From positions 1 through 25,184 of the forward strand of contig CAJUFF010000022.1 in NCBI GenBank assembly GCA_910585505.1: a stretch of DNA of 25,184 nucleotides, read 5' to 3'. Source of the DNA: an uncultured Ruminiclostridium sp. (GTDB taxonomy: Bacteria > Bacillota > Clostridia > Oscillospirales > Ruminococcaceae). The notes below the pieces were generated by a model that had not been told where the DNA came from, ran no database searches, and worked only from the letters and a program-made list of their open reading frames with translations. This document shows, piece by piece, positions 12,387 to 20,437 of the stretch (within the stretch, counting starts at the first letter, position 1; each line of letters starts with the position of its first letter). The position numbers were made by a program, and so were the translations under genes.

Positions 12387-14657
12387 ATGGCAAACACTCC
12401 CACAAAAAAAATGCGCAACCGTGTTTTCGTAGGTGTTTTTACGCTGCTTCTTGTCTTTACCGCTTACATATGCGTAAGGCTTTTCAACGTATCCATAGTA
12501 CAGTCGGAGTATTATCGCTCCAAAGCGAATGATCAGCAGCTAAGCAGCTTTACAATAAACGCAAACCGCGGAACCATCTATGACGCCGACGGAAAAATCT
12601 TAGCCCAGAGTTCTACCGTCTGGGATATTATCCTGAACGCAAACAGTATCTCCGAGTATGACAAGGATAACACCGAGAAGATATGCAGAGACGTGGCGGA
12701 AATCTGCGGAGTGGATTATCGGAAGCTTGTAGACGAGTGCGAAAACACCAACCACAGATATTATATAGTAAAAACCAAGGTGGATAAGGAAACCTGCGAC
12801 GCCATCACTCAATACAGAATTGACAACAAGCTTGCCACTTATTCCGTATATGCGGAGGAAAACACAAAAAGAGACTATCCCAATGAGACTCTCGCATCTT
12901 CCGTAATCGGCTTTACCAATTTTGACGGAGACGGCGTTTACGGAATTGAAGCCTATTACGACGAATATTTGCGCGGCGTTAACGGAAAACTGGTAACCGC
13001 CCTTGACGCCAACGGAAAAGCAATGCCTTATCAGTATGAAACGAGATACGCCGCCAAGGACGGCAACGGGATTTACCTTACGATTGATTCTACCCTCCAA
13101 TACAGCCTTGAAAAAAATTTGGAACTGGTACTGACTCAGCAGAATGTGCAGAACCGCGCATGCGGAATAATAATGAACGCAAAAACCGGCGCTATATTGG
13201 CAATGGCAAGCGGTCCCAGTTATAACCTGAATCAACCCGCCGTCTTGACCGATTATTTTCAGGCTAAGCTTGACAAGTACGAGGAGGAACTGAAAGAAGA
13301 CGAAAAAAACTATACCGAAGAGGAAATAGAATCCCTTCTGAATCAGAAGGAAGCCGTATTGCGCGAGACGCAGTGGAACAATAAAGCAATCTCCGAGCTG
13401 TATATTCCCGGCTCCGTATTTAAGGTGGTAACCGCCGCCGCCGCCGTTGAGGAAGAGCTCTTAGGCTCCGATTCTTATATTACAAGCTGCTACGGCGTAG
13501 CCGAGGTAGCGGGCACAAAAATAAAATGTTGGAGCAGCGCGGGACATGGCGAAGTCGATCTTCAGCTTGCGCTGATAAAATCCTGTAACCCAGCTTTTAT
13601 AGCTATAGGACAGCTTCTCGGACCCAAGAACTTTACCGATTATTTTGAAGCCTTCGGTCTTACCGAAAAAACCGGAGTCGACCTTCCGGGTGAAAATACC
13701 TCTATATATGTGGGATATGATAATATGGGACCCGTAGAGCTTGCAAGTTCCGCCTTCGGGCAAACAAACAAGCTCACTCCCTTGCAGATGATAACCGCAT
13801 ACGCCGCCGTGATAAACGGAGGATATCTGGTAACCCCCCATGTTGTGGATAAAATAGTTGACAACACGGGAAACGTGATAAAATCCAATGAAACCATCGT
13901 GAAAAGACAGGTTATAAGCGAAAAAACCAGCGCCACCATGCGTATGATGCTTGAAAACGTGGTGGAAAACAACGGAGGCACCAATGCCTACATGGAGGGC
14001 TACCGTATCGGCGGAAAGAGCGGCACCTCGGAAAAGCTGGACGAATACAGTAATGAAAATATGAGATATGTGGGCAGTATGTGCTGCTTTACCCCCGCCG
14101 ATGATCCGGAGATCATAATGCTCGTTATGGTTGACGAGCCAATGAACGGACAAATTTACGGAAGCCGCGTTGCAGCCCCCGTAATTTCCGCAGTGTTCAG
14201 CGAATGTCTCGATCACATGGGAATTTACGCCCAGTACACCGCCGAAGAGCTGGAAAATCAGGATACCATGGTTCCCTATGTTTTGGGAACGGGCGGCCTG
14301 ACCGCTATCAGTACCTTGAAAACCTACGGCCTGAATTACGAATTTGTAGGCGATGAAAACGGTATAGTGACAACAACCGTTCCCGGAGCGGGACAATTGA
14401 TTCCCCGCGGCGGCAAGGTAGTGATTTATATGGACGAAAGTGAAAAGAAAACCGTTACCGTTCCCAATGTTATTGGAATGAGCGCTGAACAGGCAAATGC
14501 CGTCATAACCTCGGCGGGGCTTAATATAAGGGTGTCCGGCGGTGCGGCGGAAAATGAAAAAGCGCGCGCGGTAATCCAGTCGATAGAACCGAACACAGAG
14601 GCCTACAAAGGCGCCGTAGTGGAGGTAACGTTTTACTTGGATGACGAAACGGGCTGA
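12387..14657 (+). CDS. ftsI: Septal peptidoglycan transpeptidase with PASTA domains (FtsI / SpoVD-type class B PBP)
   Basis: The 756-residue product cross-links septal peptidoglycan. It has a short cytoplasmic N-terminus, one transmembrane helix (about 12-33), a PBP dimerisation region beginning at NRGTIYDADG, and the transpeptidase domain. The active-site motifs are PGSVFK (Ser343, Lys346), SCN (399-401) and KSGT (544-547). The usual third residue of SxxK motifs, T, is V here. A charged insertion rich in Glu and Lys (about 288-328) precedes the SxxK motif. Two PASTA domains end the protein (about 640-695 and 697-753), as in SpoVD and PBP2x. It follows ftsL and precedes murE. Whether it serves vegetative division, sporulation or both cannot be decided here; the cluster position favours division. 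Confidence 0.94.
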   Translation: MANTPTKKMRNRVFVGVFTLLLVFTAYICVRLFNVSIVQSEYYRSKANDQQLSSFTINANRGTIYDADGKILAQSSTVWDIILNANSISEYDKDNTEKICRDVAEICGVDYRKLVDECENTNHRYYIVKTKVDKETCDAITQYRIDNKLATYSVYAEENTKRDYPNETLASSVIGFTNFDGDGVYGIEAYYDEYLRGVNGKLVTALDANGKAMPYQYETRYAAKDGNGIYLTIDSTLQYSLEKNLELVLTQQNVQNRACGIIMNAKTGAILAMASGPSYNLNQPAVLTDYFQAKLDKYEEELKEDEKNYTEEEIESLLNQKEAVLRETQWNNKAISELYIPGSVFKVVTAAAAVEEELLGSDSYITSCYGVAEVAGTKIKCWSSAGHGEVDLQLALIKSCNPAFIAIGQLLGPKNFTDYFEAFGLTEKTGVDLPGENTSIYVGYDNMGPVELASSAFGQTNKLTPLQMITAYAAVINGGYLVTPHVVDKIVDNTGNVIKSNETIVKRQVISEKTSATMRMMLENVVENNGGTNAYMEGYRIGGKSGTSEKLDEYSNENMRYVGSMCCFTPADDPEIIMLVMVDEPMNGQIYGSRVAAPVISAVFSECLDHMGIYAQYTAEELENQDTMVPYVLGTGGLTAISTLKTYGLNYEFVGDENGIVTTTVPGAGQLIPRGGKVVIYMDESEKKTVTVPNVIGMSAEQANAVITSAGLNIRVSGGAAENEKARAVIQSIEPNTEAYKGAVVEVTFYLDDETG

Positions 14658-14717
14658 TACCTTACGGAATTCGGTAACTTGCGTTTTGATACATCGAACC
14701 GTATTAAGCGGCAGCTT

Positions 14718-14765
14718 ATACCAATCTTTAATCAAGTTGCAGATTTGATTAAAAACTGTATACTA
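14718..14765. repeat. TACTAAT-type hairpin in the ftsI-murE gap, copy 5 (imperfect)
   Basis: ATACCAATCTTTAATCAA (from 14718) pairs imperfectly with TTGATTAAA (14745-14753), followed by GTATACTAA. Arm sequence matches that of the next copy (after murE). A second inverted repeat, GCTAATCTTTGG with CCAAAATTAGC (about 14769-14820), follows directly. This copy appears partly decayed. Confidence 0.6.
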
Positions 14766-14877
14766 AGCGCTAATCTTTGGCTGTCCATATTATTTGTTTA
14801 TATCTTGACCAAAATTAGCATAATAGGCAGGGGGATCGGCAGCGGCTATAAACTCTCCGAAAGGAATGGTTAAACAA

Positions 14878-16338
14878 ATGACTCTTTATGAGATTTGTCC
14901 TTTGGCTAAGGAAAAGGGAATTTCCGATACCGAAATAAACTCGGTTACCGACAATACAAATAAGCTTCAGAAGGGCGATGTCTTTGTTTGTATCAAAGGC
15001 AAAAGCTTTGACGGACATTCCGCCGCTGCGGAAATGGAAAAAAAGGGAGCTGCCCTTATAATCGCCGAAAGGGATACCGGCTGTGAAAGACAGCTTTTGG
15101 TTCAGAACACAAGGGAGTATTACGCTTACTTAGCCGCCAATTATTACGGCAATCCGCAGAAAAAGCTTAAAATGATAGCTGTAACCGGAACCAACGGAAA
15201 AACCACCGTGACTCATCTCATACAGCATATTCTTAATACCGGCGGGAAGAAATGCGCCTGCATAGGTACCGCGGGCTGCGATCTTTGCGGAAAATTTTAC
15301 GAATCCGACGGTGACGTACCCACCACGCCACTTCAGATGGAGCTTTTCGGTTATCTTGCCGAGGCGGTGGAAAACGGTGCGGAATACTGCGCCATAGAAG
15401 CCTCTTCGCAAGCTCTTGTTCAGGGAAGACTGTACGGAATACGGTACGAGATAGGTGTATTTACCAATCTTACTCAGGATCATCTTGACGTCCACGGTAC
15501 GATGGACAATTATTATAAGGCGAAAAAGTCGCTTTTTAAAAGCTGCGCCAAGGCTTTAATCTGCGTGGACGACAAGTACGGAAAAAAGCTTATGAAGGAG
15601 CTTAATCTTTCAAAGGAAAACAAACGGGATTACAGCATAACCGACGCTGCCAACTATTACAGCGTAAACATTAAAACCGCTCCGGCTTATGTAAGCTACT
15701 GGTTCAGCAGCGACAGGGATGAAAAATCCTTTCCCGTGAAATTCGGAATGCCGGGTATGTTCAATGTTGCCAATTCCGCCGCCGCTTTGGGAGCTTGCCG
15801 AGAGCTCGGAATGGAAATAAAGGAATGTGTGGCTGCTCTTGAAAGCTTCAAGGGGGTAAACGGACGCTGCGAGGTACTGTACGACGGAGATTTCACCATA
15901 ATCTGCGATTACGCTCATACCGCCGATGCATTGGAAAAGATACTTTCTTCAATAAAGGCTTTTGCGCAGGGCAGAGTAATCTGCGTATTCGGAGCGGCGG
16001 GAGAAAGAGACGCGGATAAGCGCCCCGACATGGGTCTGGCGGTTGGAAAAAATTCACATTTGGCTATTGTTACCAGCGATAATCCCCGTTTTGAGGATCC
16101 GATGAAAATAATAGGACAGATTGAAAAAGGCCTTGATAAAACAATGGTCGTTTACACCGTTATAGAAGACAGGCATGAGGCTATTAAATATGCATTAACA
16201 CAGGCAAAACCGAAGGACGTGATTGTGCTCTGCGGAAAAGGTCACGAAACCCATCAGATATACGGCGCGGATTATTTGCACTTTGACGAGCACGAGATAG
16301 TAAGGGAGATTTTAATTGAACAGGGAAGAGTGATATAG
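14878..16338 (+). CDS. murE: UDP-MurNAc-L-Ala-D-Glu:meso-diaminopimelate ligase MurE
   Basis: MurE adds the third residue of the peptidoglycan stem peptide in the cytoplasm, using ATP. The 486-residue product has the N-terminal UDP-binding domain, the ATP-binding loop VTGTNGKTT (102-110), the central motif with EASSQAL and the TQDHLDVHG segment, and the C-terminal ligase domain. The substrate-selecting motif DNPR (401-404) is the form found in meso-diaminopimelate-specific enzymes, so the peptidoglycan is probably DAP-type. The start could be 14866 or 14878. GAAAGGA ends directly before 14866, too close for normal use, and MTLYEI from 14878 aligns better with family starts. In contrast to many clusters, murF does not follow. 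Confidence 0.95.
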   Translation: MTLYEICPLAKEKGISDTEINSVTDNTNKLQKGDVFVCIKGKSFDGHSAAAEMEKKGAALIIAERDTGCERQLLVQNTREYYAYLAANYYGNPQKKLKMIAVTGTNGKTTVTHLIQHILNTGGKKCACIGTAGCDLCGKFYESDGDVPTTPLQMELFGYLAEAVENGAEYCAIEASSQALVQGRLYGIRYEIGVFTNLTQDHLDVHGTMDNYYKAKKSLFKSCAKALICVDDKYGKKLMKELNLSKENKRDYSITDAANYYSVNIKTAPAYVSYWFSSDRDEKSFPVKFGMPGMFNVANSAAALGACRELGMEIKECVAALESFKGVNGRCEVLYDGDFTIICDYAHTADALEKILSSIKAFAQGRVICVFGAAGERDADKRPDMGLAVGKNSHLAIVTSDNPRFEDPMKIIGQIEKGLDKTMVVYTVIEDRHEAIKYALTQAKPKDVIVLCGKGHETHQIYGADYLHFDEHEIVREILIEQGRVI

Positions 16339-16368
16339 AACATGTCTCATAGGATGAGCACAGGTTCT
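16337..16368. repeat. Hairpin at the murE stop codon (ATGAGNACANGTTCT family)
   Basis: AGAACATGTCTCAT (16337-16350) pairs with ATGAGCACAGGTTCT (16354-16368) around a three-base loop, with a small bulge. It begins within the murE stop codon. It shares its right arm with the hairpin after ftsL, and the palindromic element copy 6 starts two bases later. Confidence 0.5.
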
Positions 16369-16369
16369 T

Positions 16370-16452
16370 ATACTACTTCCTTTAAAAACTGTGGGATTAG
16401 TGTTTCGGGTGCAATCTTTAATAAGGTCTACAACTTGATTAAAGATTGGTAT
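16370..16452 (+). repeat. TACTAAT-type two-hairpin element in the murE-mraY gap, copy 6
   Basis: It begins ATACTA, has an imperfect left hairpin closing with GGATTAGT, then the core GTGTTTCGGGTGCAA (16400-16414). The right hairpin pairs AATCTTTAATAAG with CTTGATTAAAGATT, and the element ends ATTGGTAT (16445-16452). Its right-hairpin arms differ from those of copies 7 and 8. Confidence 0.85.
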
Positions 16453-16481
16453 TAGAATTGATCAGAAAGGGCTGTGTGACG

Positions 16482-17504
16482 ATGATACTTTGGATAATAC
16501 TGATAACCGCGGTGGCTGCTGCTGCCGTAACCGCCTGTATGGGCTGCTGGGTAATACCGGTTATGCGCAGGCTTAAATACGGTCAGACTATTTTGGACAT
16601 AGGCCCGAAGTGGCATAAGGAAAAGAAGCAGGGCACTCCAACCATGGGTGGACTGATGTTTTTTATCGGAGTGACTGCGGCTGTAATATTTGGCTATATA
16701 TTACTTTGGAAAAACAATTATATAAGCTTTGATATTATAGGAACCGGCGCAGCTCTGAAAGGAATCTCCGCTTTGATAATGGGTCTCTGCTTCGGATTTG
16801 TGGGTTTTCTTGACGATTATATAAAAATAAAGAAAAAACGTAACGAAGGGCTTACCGTTATACAGAAAATAGTGCTTCAGGTGCTTATAATCGCCGCCTA
16901 TTTTACTTCGCGCGTATTAAGCGGTGACACCTCCACCGTCATAAACGTTCCATTTTTGTTCCAAATAGACCTTTCCTTTTTTTACTACATCTTAATGGGT
17001 CTTGTTATGCTCTATCTGGTCAACGCCGTAAATTTAAGCGACGGCATCGACGGACTTTGCGGCAGCATCTCGTTTATCTATTTTCTTGCCTTTGTACTGA
17101 TTACCGCCAATATAAAGCTTTACGGTATGACAATTGTTTCCGTGGCGGCGGCGGGAGGCTGTCTCGGTTTCCTTTTCTGGAATTTTCCGCCCGCAAAGGT
17201 TTTTATGGGCGATACCGGTTCATTGTTTTTGGGGGGAATGGTAGTAGGAATAGGAGTAGGCTCAGGCTGCGAGGCAGCAATGATCATAGCGGCGGCGGTT
17301 TATATTTGGGAAGCGCTTACCGTACTGATTCAGACTACTTACTTTAAAATAACCCACGGCAAAAGACTGTTTAAAATGACCCCCATTCACCACAGTTTTG
17401 AGTTGAGAGGCTGGAAAGAAATTAAGATAGACGCGGTATTCTCTTTGCTTGCTATATTGGCGGGAACCGCCGCGGTGGCGCTGTCCCTGTTCAGTCAAAA
17501 GTGA
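16482..17504 (+). CDS. mraY: Phospho-MurNAc-pentapeptide transferase MraY
   Basis: MraY transfers phospho-MurNAc-pentapeptide to undecaprenyl phosphate, making lipid I at the inner membrane. The product (340 residues) is a polytopic membrane protein with about ten hydrophobic helices. Conserved motifs include HKEKKQGTPTMGG, GFLDDYIKI (the aspartate pair), NAVNLSDGIDGL, MGDTGSLFLGG and TPIHHSFELRGW with the catalytic-site histidines. The ATG at 16482 has AGAAAGG 11 bases upstream; GTG at 16476 is an alternative with closer spacing. A longer frame reaching 16446 would begin inside the repeat element. The next repeat element starts on the last base of its stop codon. Confidence 0.95.
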   Translation: MILWIILITAVAAAAVTACMGCWVIPVMRRLKYGQTILDIGPKWHKEKKQGTPTMGGLMFFIGVTAAVIFGYILLWKNNYISFDIIGTGAALKGISALIMGLCFGFVGFLDDYIKIKKKRNEGLTVIQKIVLQVLIIAAYFTSRVLSGDTSTVINVPFLFQIDLSFFYYILMGLVMLYLVNAVNLSDGIDGLCGSISFIYFLAFVLITANIKLYGMTIVSVAAAGGCLGFLFWNFPPAKVFMGDTGSLFLGGMVVGIGVGSGCEAAMIIAAAVYIWEALTVLIQTTYFKITHGKRLFKMTPIHHSFELRGWKEIKIDAVFSLLAILAGTAAVALSLFSQK

Positions 17505-17597
17505 TACTAATCCCTTTTTAAACTGTTGGATTAGTGTTTTGGGTGCAACCCTTTTTAAACTGTGAATTTTATCCATAGTTTGAAAAGGGATTGGTAT
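17504..17597 (+). repeat. TACTAAT-type two-hairpin element in the mraY-ftsW gap, copy 7
   Basis: This 94-base copy shows the full architecture: ATACTAATCC (17504-17513) closing with GGATTAGT as the left hairpin, then GTGTTTTGGGTGCAA, then CCCTTTTTAAACTGTG pairing with CATAGTTTGAAAAGGG around ATTTTATC, then ATTGGTAT. Its first base is the last base of the mraY stop codon. Copy 8 has the same length and lies in opposite orientation beyond ftsW. Confidence 0.9.
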
Positions 17598-17629
17598 GAT
17601 ATTCAAGCGAAACCGAAAGGAGCTTCCAA

Positions 17630-18994
17630 GTGATCGAAAGAACCGTATCCGCCGGAAAAGCTGCGGCAAAAAACACTTCATCGGGCAATATAAGGCTTTC
17701 GGATAAACGAAAAAAAATTTCCGCAAGCATAACGCCGTCAAATCAAGATAAAAGAAACGCCTACCGTGATTCCAGAAAGGTTTCGTCGACAGGAGGGGCG
17801 GTCGCTTCGGCGGCGGCAGCCGATTCGGCAAACAAAAGAGCCAAATTAAACCGCACGGAAAAACCGAGAAAAAAAACCGTCTGGGTAAGAAGCGGATTTG
17901 ATTACCCTCTCTTTACAATAGTACTTGTACTTTTGGCATTCGGTCTTATAATGATGTTTTCCGCCAGCTACGCGGTTGCTTACAGCACTAAGGGAGACAG
18001 CCTGTACTATCTGAAAAAGCAAGCTTTGTTCGCTGTGGTGGGATTGGCCGCAATGATAGCTGCGGCTAACTTCGACTATCACATTTTCTCAAAAAAGCTT
18101 GTTTTGTACGGTCTCGGCGGCTTATCGTTAGTGCTTATGGGCGCCGTAAAGGTAGCGGGTTCCGTTGGAAACGGCGCGGAAAGATGGCTTGAGATCGGCG
18201 GCATAACCTTTCAGCCTTCGGAAATACTTAAATTCGCCGTAATAGTGGTTTTTGCCTATATGATAGACAAAAGATACGGTTATCTAAAGGATTTTAAAAA
18301 AGGCTATATTCCTTTTATGATAGTTCTTGGTGTTTCCTGTTTTTCGCTTATGATACAGCCCCATCTTTCGGCAACTATCATAGTGTTCGCCATTGGCTTT
18401 TCTATGATGTTCGTGGGGGGACTTAACCCGAAGCACCTTCTTATAAGTATTCTGATTATGGTTCCTTTGGTTGTTTTGGGAGTAATGCTGCTGAAACAGT
18501 TGGGCTACGATTACTTTGACGCTCGTATAATCAGCTTTATGGATCCTGAAGCCGATATTCGAAATGACACTTTCCAAACCTACCAATCCTTGGTAACCAT
18601 AGGCAGCGGCGGTCTATTCGGTCTGGGATTCGGAAACTCAAGACAAAAATACGCCTACCTTCCGGAAGCCAGAAACGACTTCATTTTCCCCATAATCTGC
18701 GAGGAATTGGGCTTTGTGGGAGCCGCACTGGTAATACTGCTGTTTGTTCTTCTTATATGGAGAGGCTTTTATATCTGTATTAAGGCGAGAGATAAATTCG
18801 GAATGATGCTCGCTTTCGGTATTACTTTCCAGATGGGGCTGCAAGCGCTTTTAAATATTGCCGTTGTTACCAATTCCGTACCGAATACGGGTATTTCGCT
18901 GCCTTTCTTCAGTTACGGCGGCTCTGCTCTGCTTATGCAGCTTGGCGAGATGGGAATATTGCTTAACGTTTCGAGAAAGGCAGCGCTTAAGTAG
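17630..18994 (+). CDS. ftsW: Peptidoglycan glycosyltransferase FtsW (SEDS family; SpoVE-like)
   Basis: FtsW polymerises lipid II at the septum together with its partner class B PBP. The 454-residue product has an unusually long, basic, low-complexity N-terminal extension of about 88 residues before the first transmembrane helix, then about ten helices. SEDS signatures present are GNGAERWLEIGGITFQPSE, IQPHLSATII, the extracellular region PEARNDFIFPIICEELGFVG with conserved acidic residues, and NSVPNTGISLPFFSYGGSAL near the C-terminus. It starts at GTG (17630), with AAAGGAG 7 bases upstream. Sitting between mraY and murG, it is flanked on both sides by inverted copies of the palindromic element. 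murD, often found here, is missing. Confidence 0.94.
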   Translation: MIERTVSAGKAAAKNTSSGNIRLSDKRKKISASITPSNQDKRNAYRDSRKVSSTGGAVASAAAADSANKRAKLNRTEKPRKKTVWVRSGFDYPLFTIVLVLLAFGLIMMFSASYAVAYSTKGDSLYYLKKQALFAVVGLAAMIAAANFDYHIFSKKLVLYGLGGLSLVLMGAVKVAGSVGNGAERWLEIGGITFQPSEILKFAVIVVFAYMIDKRYGYLKDFKKGYIPFMIVLGVSCFSLMIQPHLSATIIVFAIGFSMMFVGGLNPKHLLISILIMVPLVVLGVMLLKQLGYDYFDARIISFMDPEADIRNDTFQTYQSLVTIGSGGLFGLGFGNSRQKYAYLPEARNDFIFPIICEELGFVGAALVILLFVLLIWRGFYICIKARDKFGMMLAFGITFQMGLQALLNIAVVTNSVPNTGISLPFFSYGGSALLMQLGEMGILLNVSRKAALK

Positions 18995-19034
18995 ACAAAG
19001 GCATATACAAATAATATGATGATGAAAAATTAAT

Positions 19035-19048
19035 ATAAGGCAGTACCG
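19035..19048 (+). repeat. Solo end resembling the 9848-10014 element
   Basis: TAAGGCAGTACCGC differs by one base from the corresponding part of the terminal repeat TTAAGGCAATACCGC. No matching partner is seen nearby, so it may be a remnant or chance. Confidence 0.35.
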
Positions 19049-19091
19049 CATGCTTATTACCGTCCTGTCGCTATGTTGGCAGGAAAGCTTT

Positions 19092-19185
19092 ATACCAAAT
19101 CCTTTTTAAACTATGGGTAAAATCCATAGTTTAAAAAGGATTACACCCAAAACACTAATTCAACAGTTTTAAAAGGGATTAATAT
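19092..19185 (-). repeat. TACTAAT-type two-hairpin element in the ftsW-murG gap, copy 8
   Basis: Read on the minus strand, this 94-base copy starts ATATTAATCC, has the core GTGTTTTGGGTGTAA and a right hairpin TCCTTTTTAAACTATGG / CCATAGTTTAAAAAGGA, and ends TTGGTAT. Against copy 7, about 83 of 94 positions agree by eye, in opposite orientation. The base pair nearest the right-hairpin base is T-A here and C-G in copy 7, a compensated change. Confidence 0.9.
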
Positions 19186-19249
19186 TAATCGTAATTTGTG
19201 CAGTGATGCTAAAAGCGATGTCATAATAAATAAAAAAGGAGCCCACTAA

Positions 19250-20368
19250 ATGCGTGTTCTGATAGCGGCAGGCGGAACGGCCGGCCACATAAATCCAGCT
19301 CTTGCGATAGCCGACAAAACGGTCAACATTTTCCCTGACAGCAAAATCCTGTTTGTAGGTACCCCTAACGGAATGGAAGCCAAGCTTGTGCAAAAAGCCG
19401 GTTATAATTTTCACGGTATAAAAATGGCGGGTATTCAAAGGCACCTGTCCATTACCAACATAAAGAGAAACGCTCAAGCCCTTTATTACTATGCGGCCGC
19501 TTTTCCTCAGGTGAAAAAGCTGATAGAGGAGTTTAAGCCCGATATATGCGTGGGAACCGGCGGATATGTCTGCGGCGCGGTTCTTAGGGAAGCGGCGCGC
19601 ATGGGAATAAAAACCGTTACCCATGAGAGCAATTCATTTCCCGGAATTACCACAAAGCTGCTTTCCAAGACGGCGGACAAGGTCTTTGTATTTTCCGAGG
19701 ATACGCTGAAGCACTTGAAGCATCATGAAAAATGTGTTATAACGGGGAATCCCTTAAGAAACAATATTCCACTTGAGGAAAAAAATTCGGCGAGGAAAAG
19801 GCTTGGGCTTCCCGAAGGATTTACCGTTCTTTCTCTCGGCGGAAGTCTCGGCGCCAATAGGATTAATTCCGCCGTAGCCGAGCTGATGGCTTGGGAACAG
19901 TCTGCGGGGGGAATAAATCATATCCATTCCTATGGAGGAAACGGCAAGGATACCTTTGGAGGACTGCTTGATGAAAATAAAGTTGATAAAAATTCCGATA
20001 GGCTTATTCTTAAGGAATATATCGACAATATGTACACCTGTATGTGCGCCGCCGATCTGATAGTGTCCAGAGCAGGTTCGATGACTCTTACGGAAATAAC
20101 GGCTATCGGAAGACCGTCAATATTGGTGCCTTACCCCAACGCTACGGAAAATCACCAGTATTACAACGCAAAGACTCTGGAGGACGCACAGGCGGCAATA
20201 CTCCGCGAAGATAAAGATTTGGATGGAAAATGGCTTATACAAACGGTTAGCGGTTTGTATAAGGATGCGGTAAAACTGGAGGAAATGGGAATAAGAGCGA
20301 GACAATTGGCCAAAACCAACGCGGCCGATATCATACTCAGCGAAATGCTTGAACTTGTGAAAGCATAA
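19250..20368 (+). CDS. murG: Undecaprenyl-PP-MurNAc-pentapeptide N-acetylglucosaminyltransferase MurG
   Basis: MurG adds GlcNAc to lipid I to form lipid II on the inner face of the membrane. The 372-residue GT-B protein starts MRVLIAAGGTAGHINPAL, with the GGTxGH loop at residues 8-13. It also shows GTGGYVCG, HESNSFPG (the usual form is HEQNxxPG), the second-domain loop LGGSLGANRIN, and the donor-binding region SRAGSMTLTEITAIGRPSILVPYPNATENHQYYNA. GGAG precedes the ATG at proper distance. It lies between ftsW and murA, and the upstream 255-base gap is occupied largely by element copy 8. Confidence 0.96.
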   Translation: MRVLIAAGGTAGHINPALAIADKTVNIFPDSKILFVGTPNGMEAKLVQKAGYNFHGIKMAGIQRHLSITNIKRNAQALYYYAAAFPQVKKLIEEFKPDICVGTGGYVCGAVLREAARMGIKTVTHESNSFPGITTKLLSKTADKVFVFSEDTLKHLKHHEKCVITGNPLRNNIPLEEKNSARKRLGLPEGFTVLSLGGSLGANRINSAVAELMAWEQSAGGINHIHSYGGNGKDTFGGLLDENKVDKNSDRLILKEYIDNMYTCMCAADLIVSRAGSMTLTEITAIGRPSILVPYPNATENHQYYNAKTLEDAQAAILREDKDLDGKWLIQTVSGLYKDAVKLEEMGIRARQLAKTNAADIILSEMLELVKA

Positions 20369-20437
20369 AGGCTTTTAACCAAAAATCGCCCTTTGGCATA
20401 CACTGAAAGGTAAAATGCTTTAGAAAGGGTGATTACT

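Noticed and set aside
14400..14657. PASTA domains as proof of a sporulation-specific SpoVD
   Set aside because: PASTA repeats also occur in vegetative division PBPs of Firmicutes, and no sporulation-specific gene is in the window.
13461..14735. Long minus-strand open frame opposite the transpeptidase gene
   Set aside because: It is a shadow frame of a strongly conserved gene, has biased composition and shows no recognisable domain.
17504..19185. Composite transposon carrying ftsW
   Set aside because: The flanking elements carry no transposase and similar copies occur in gaps without cargo. ftsW also sits in its normal cluster position, so independent insertion is simpler.
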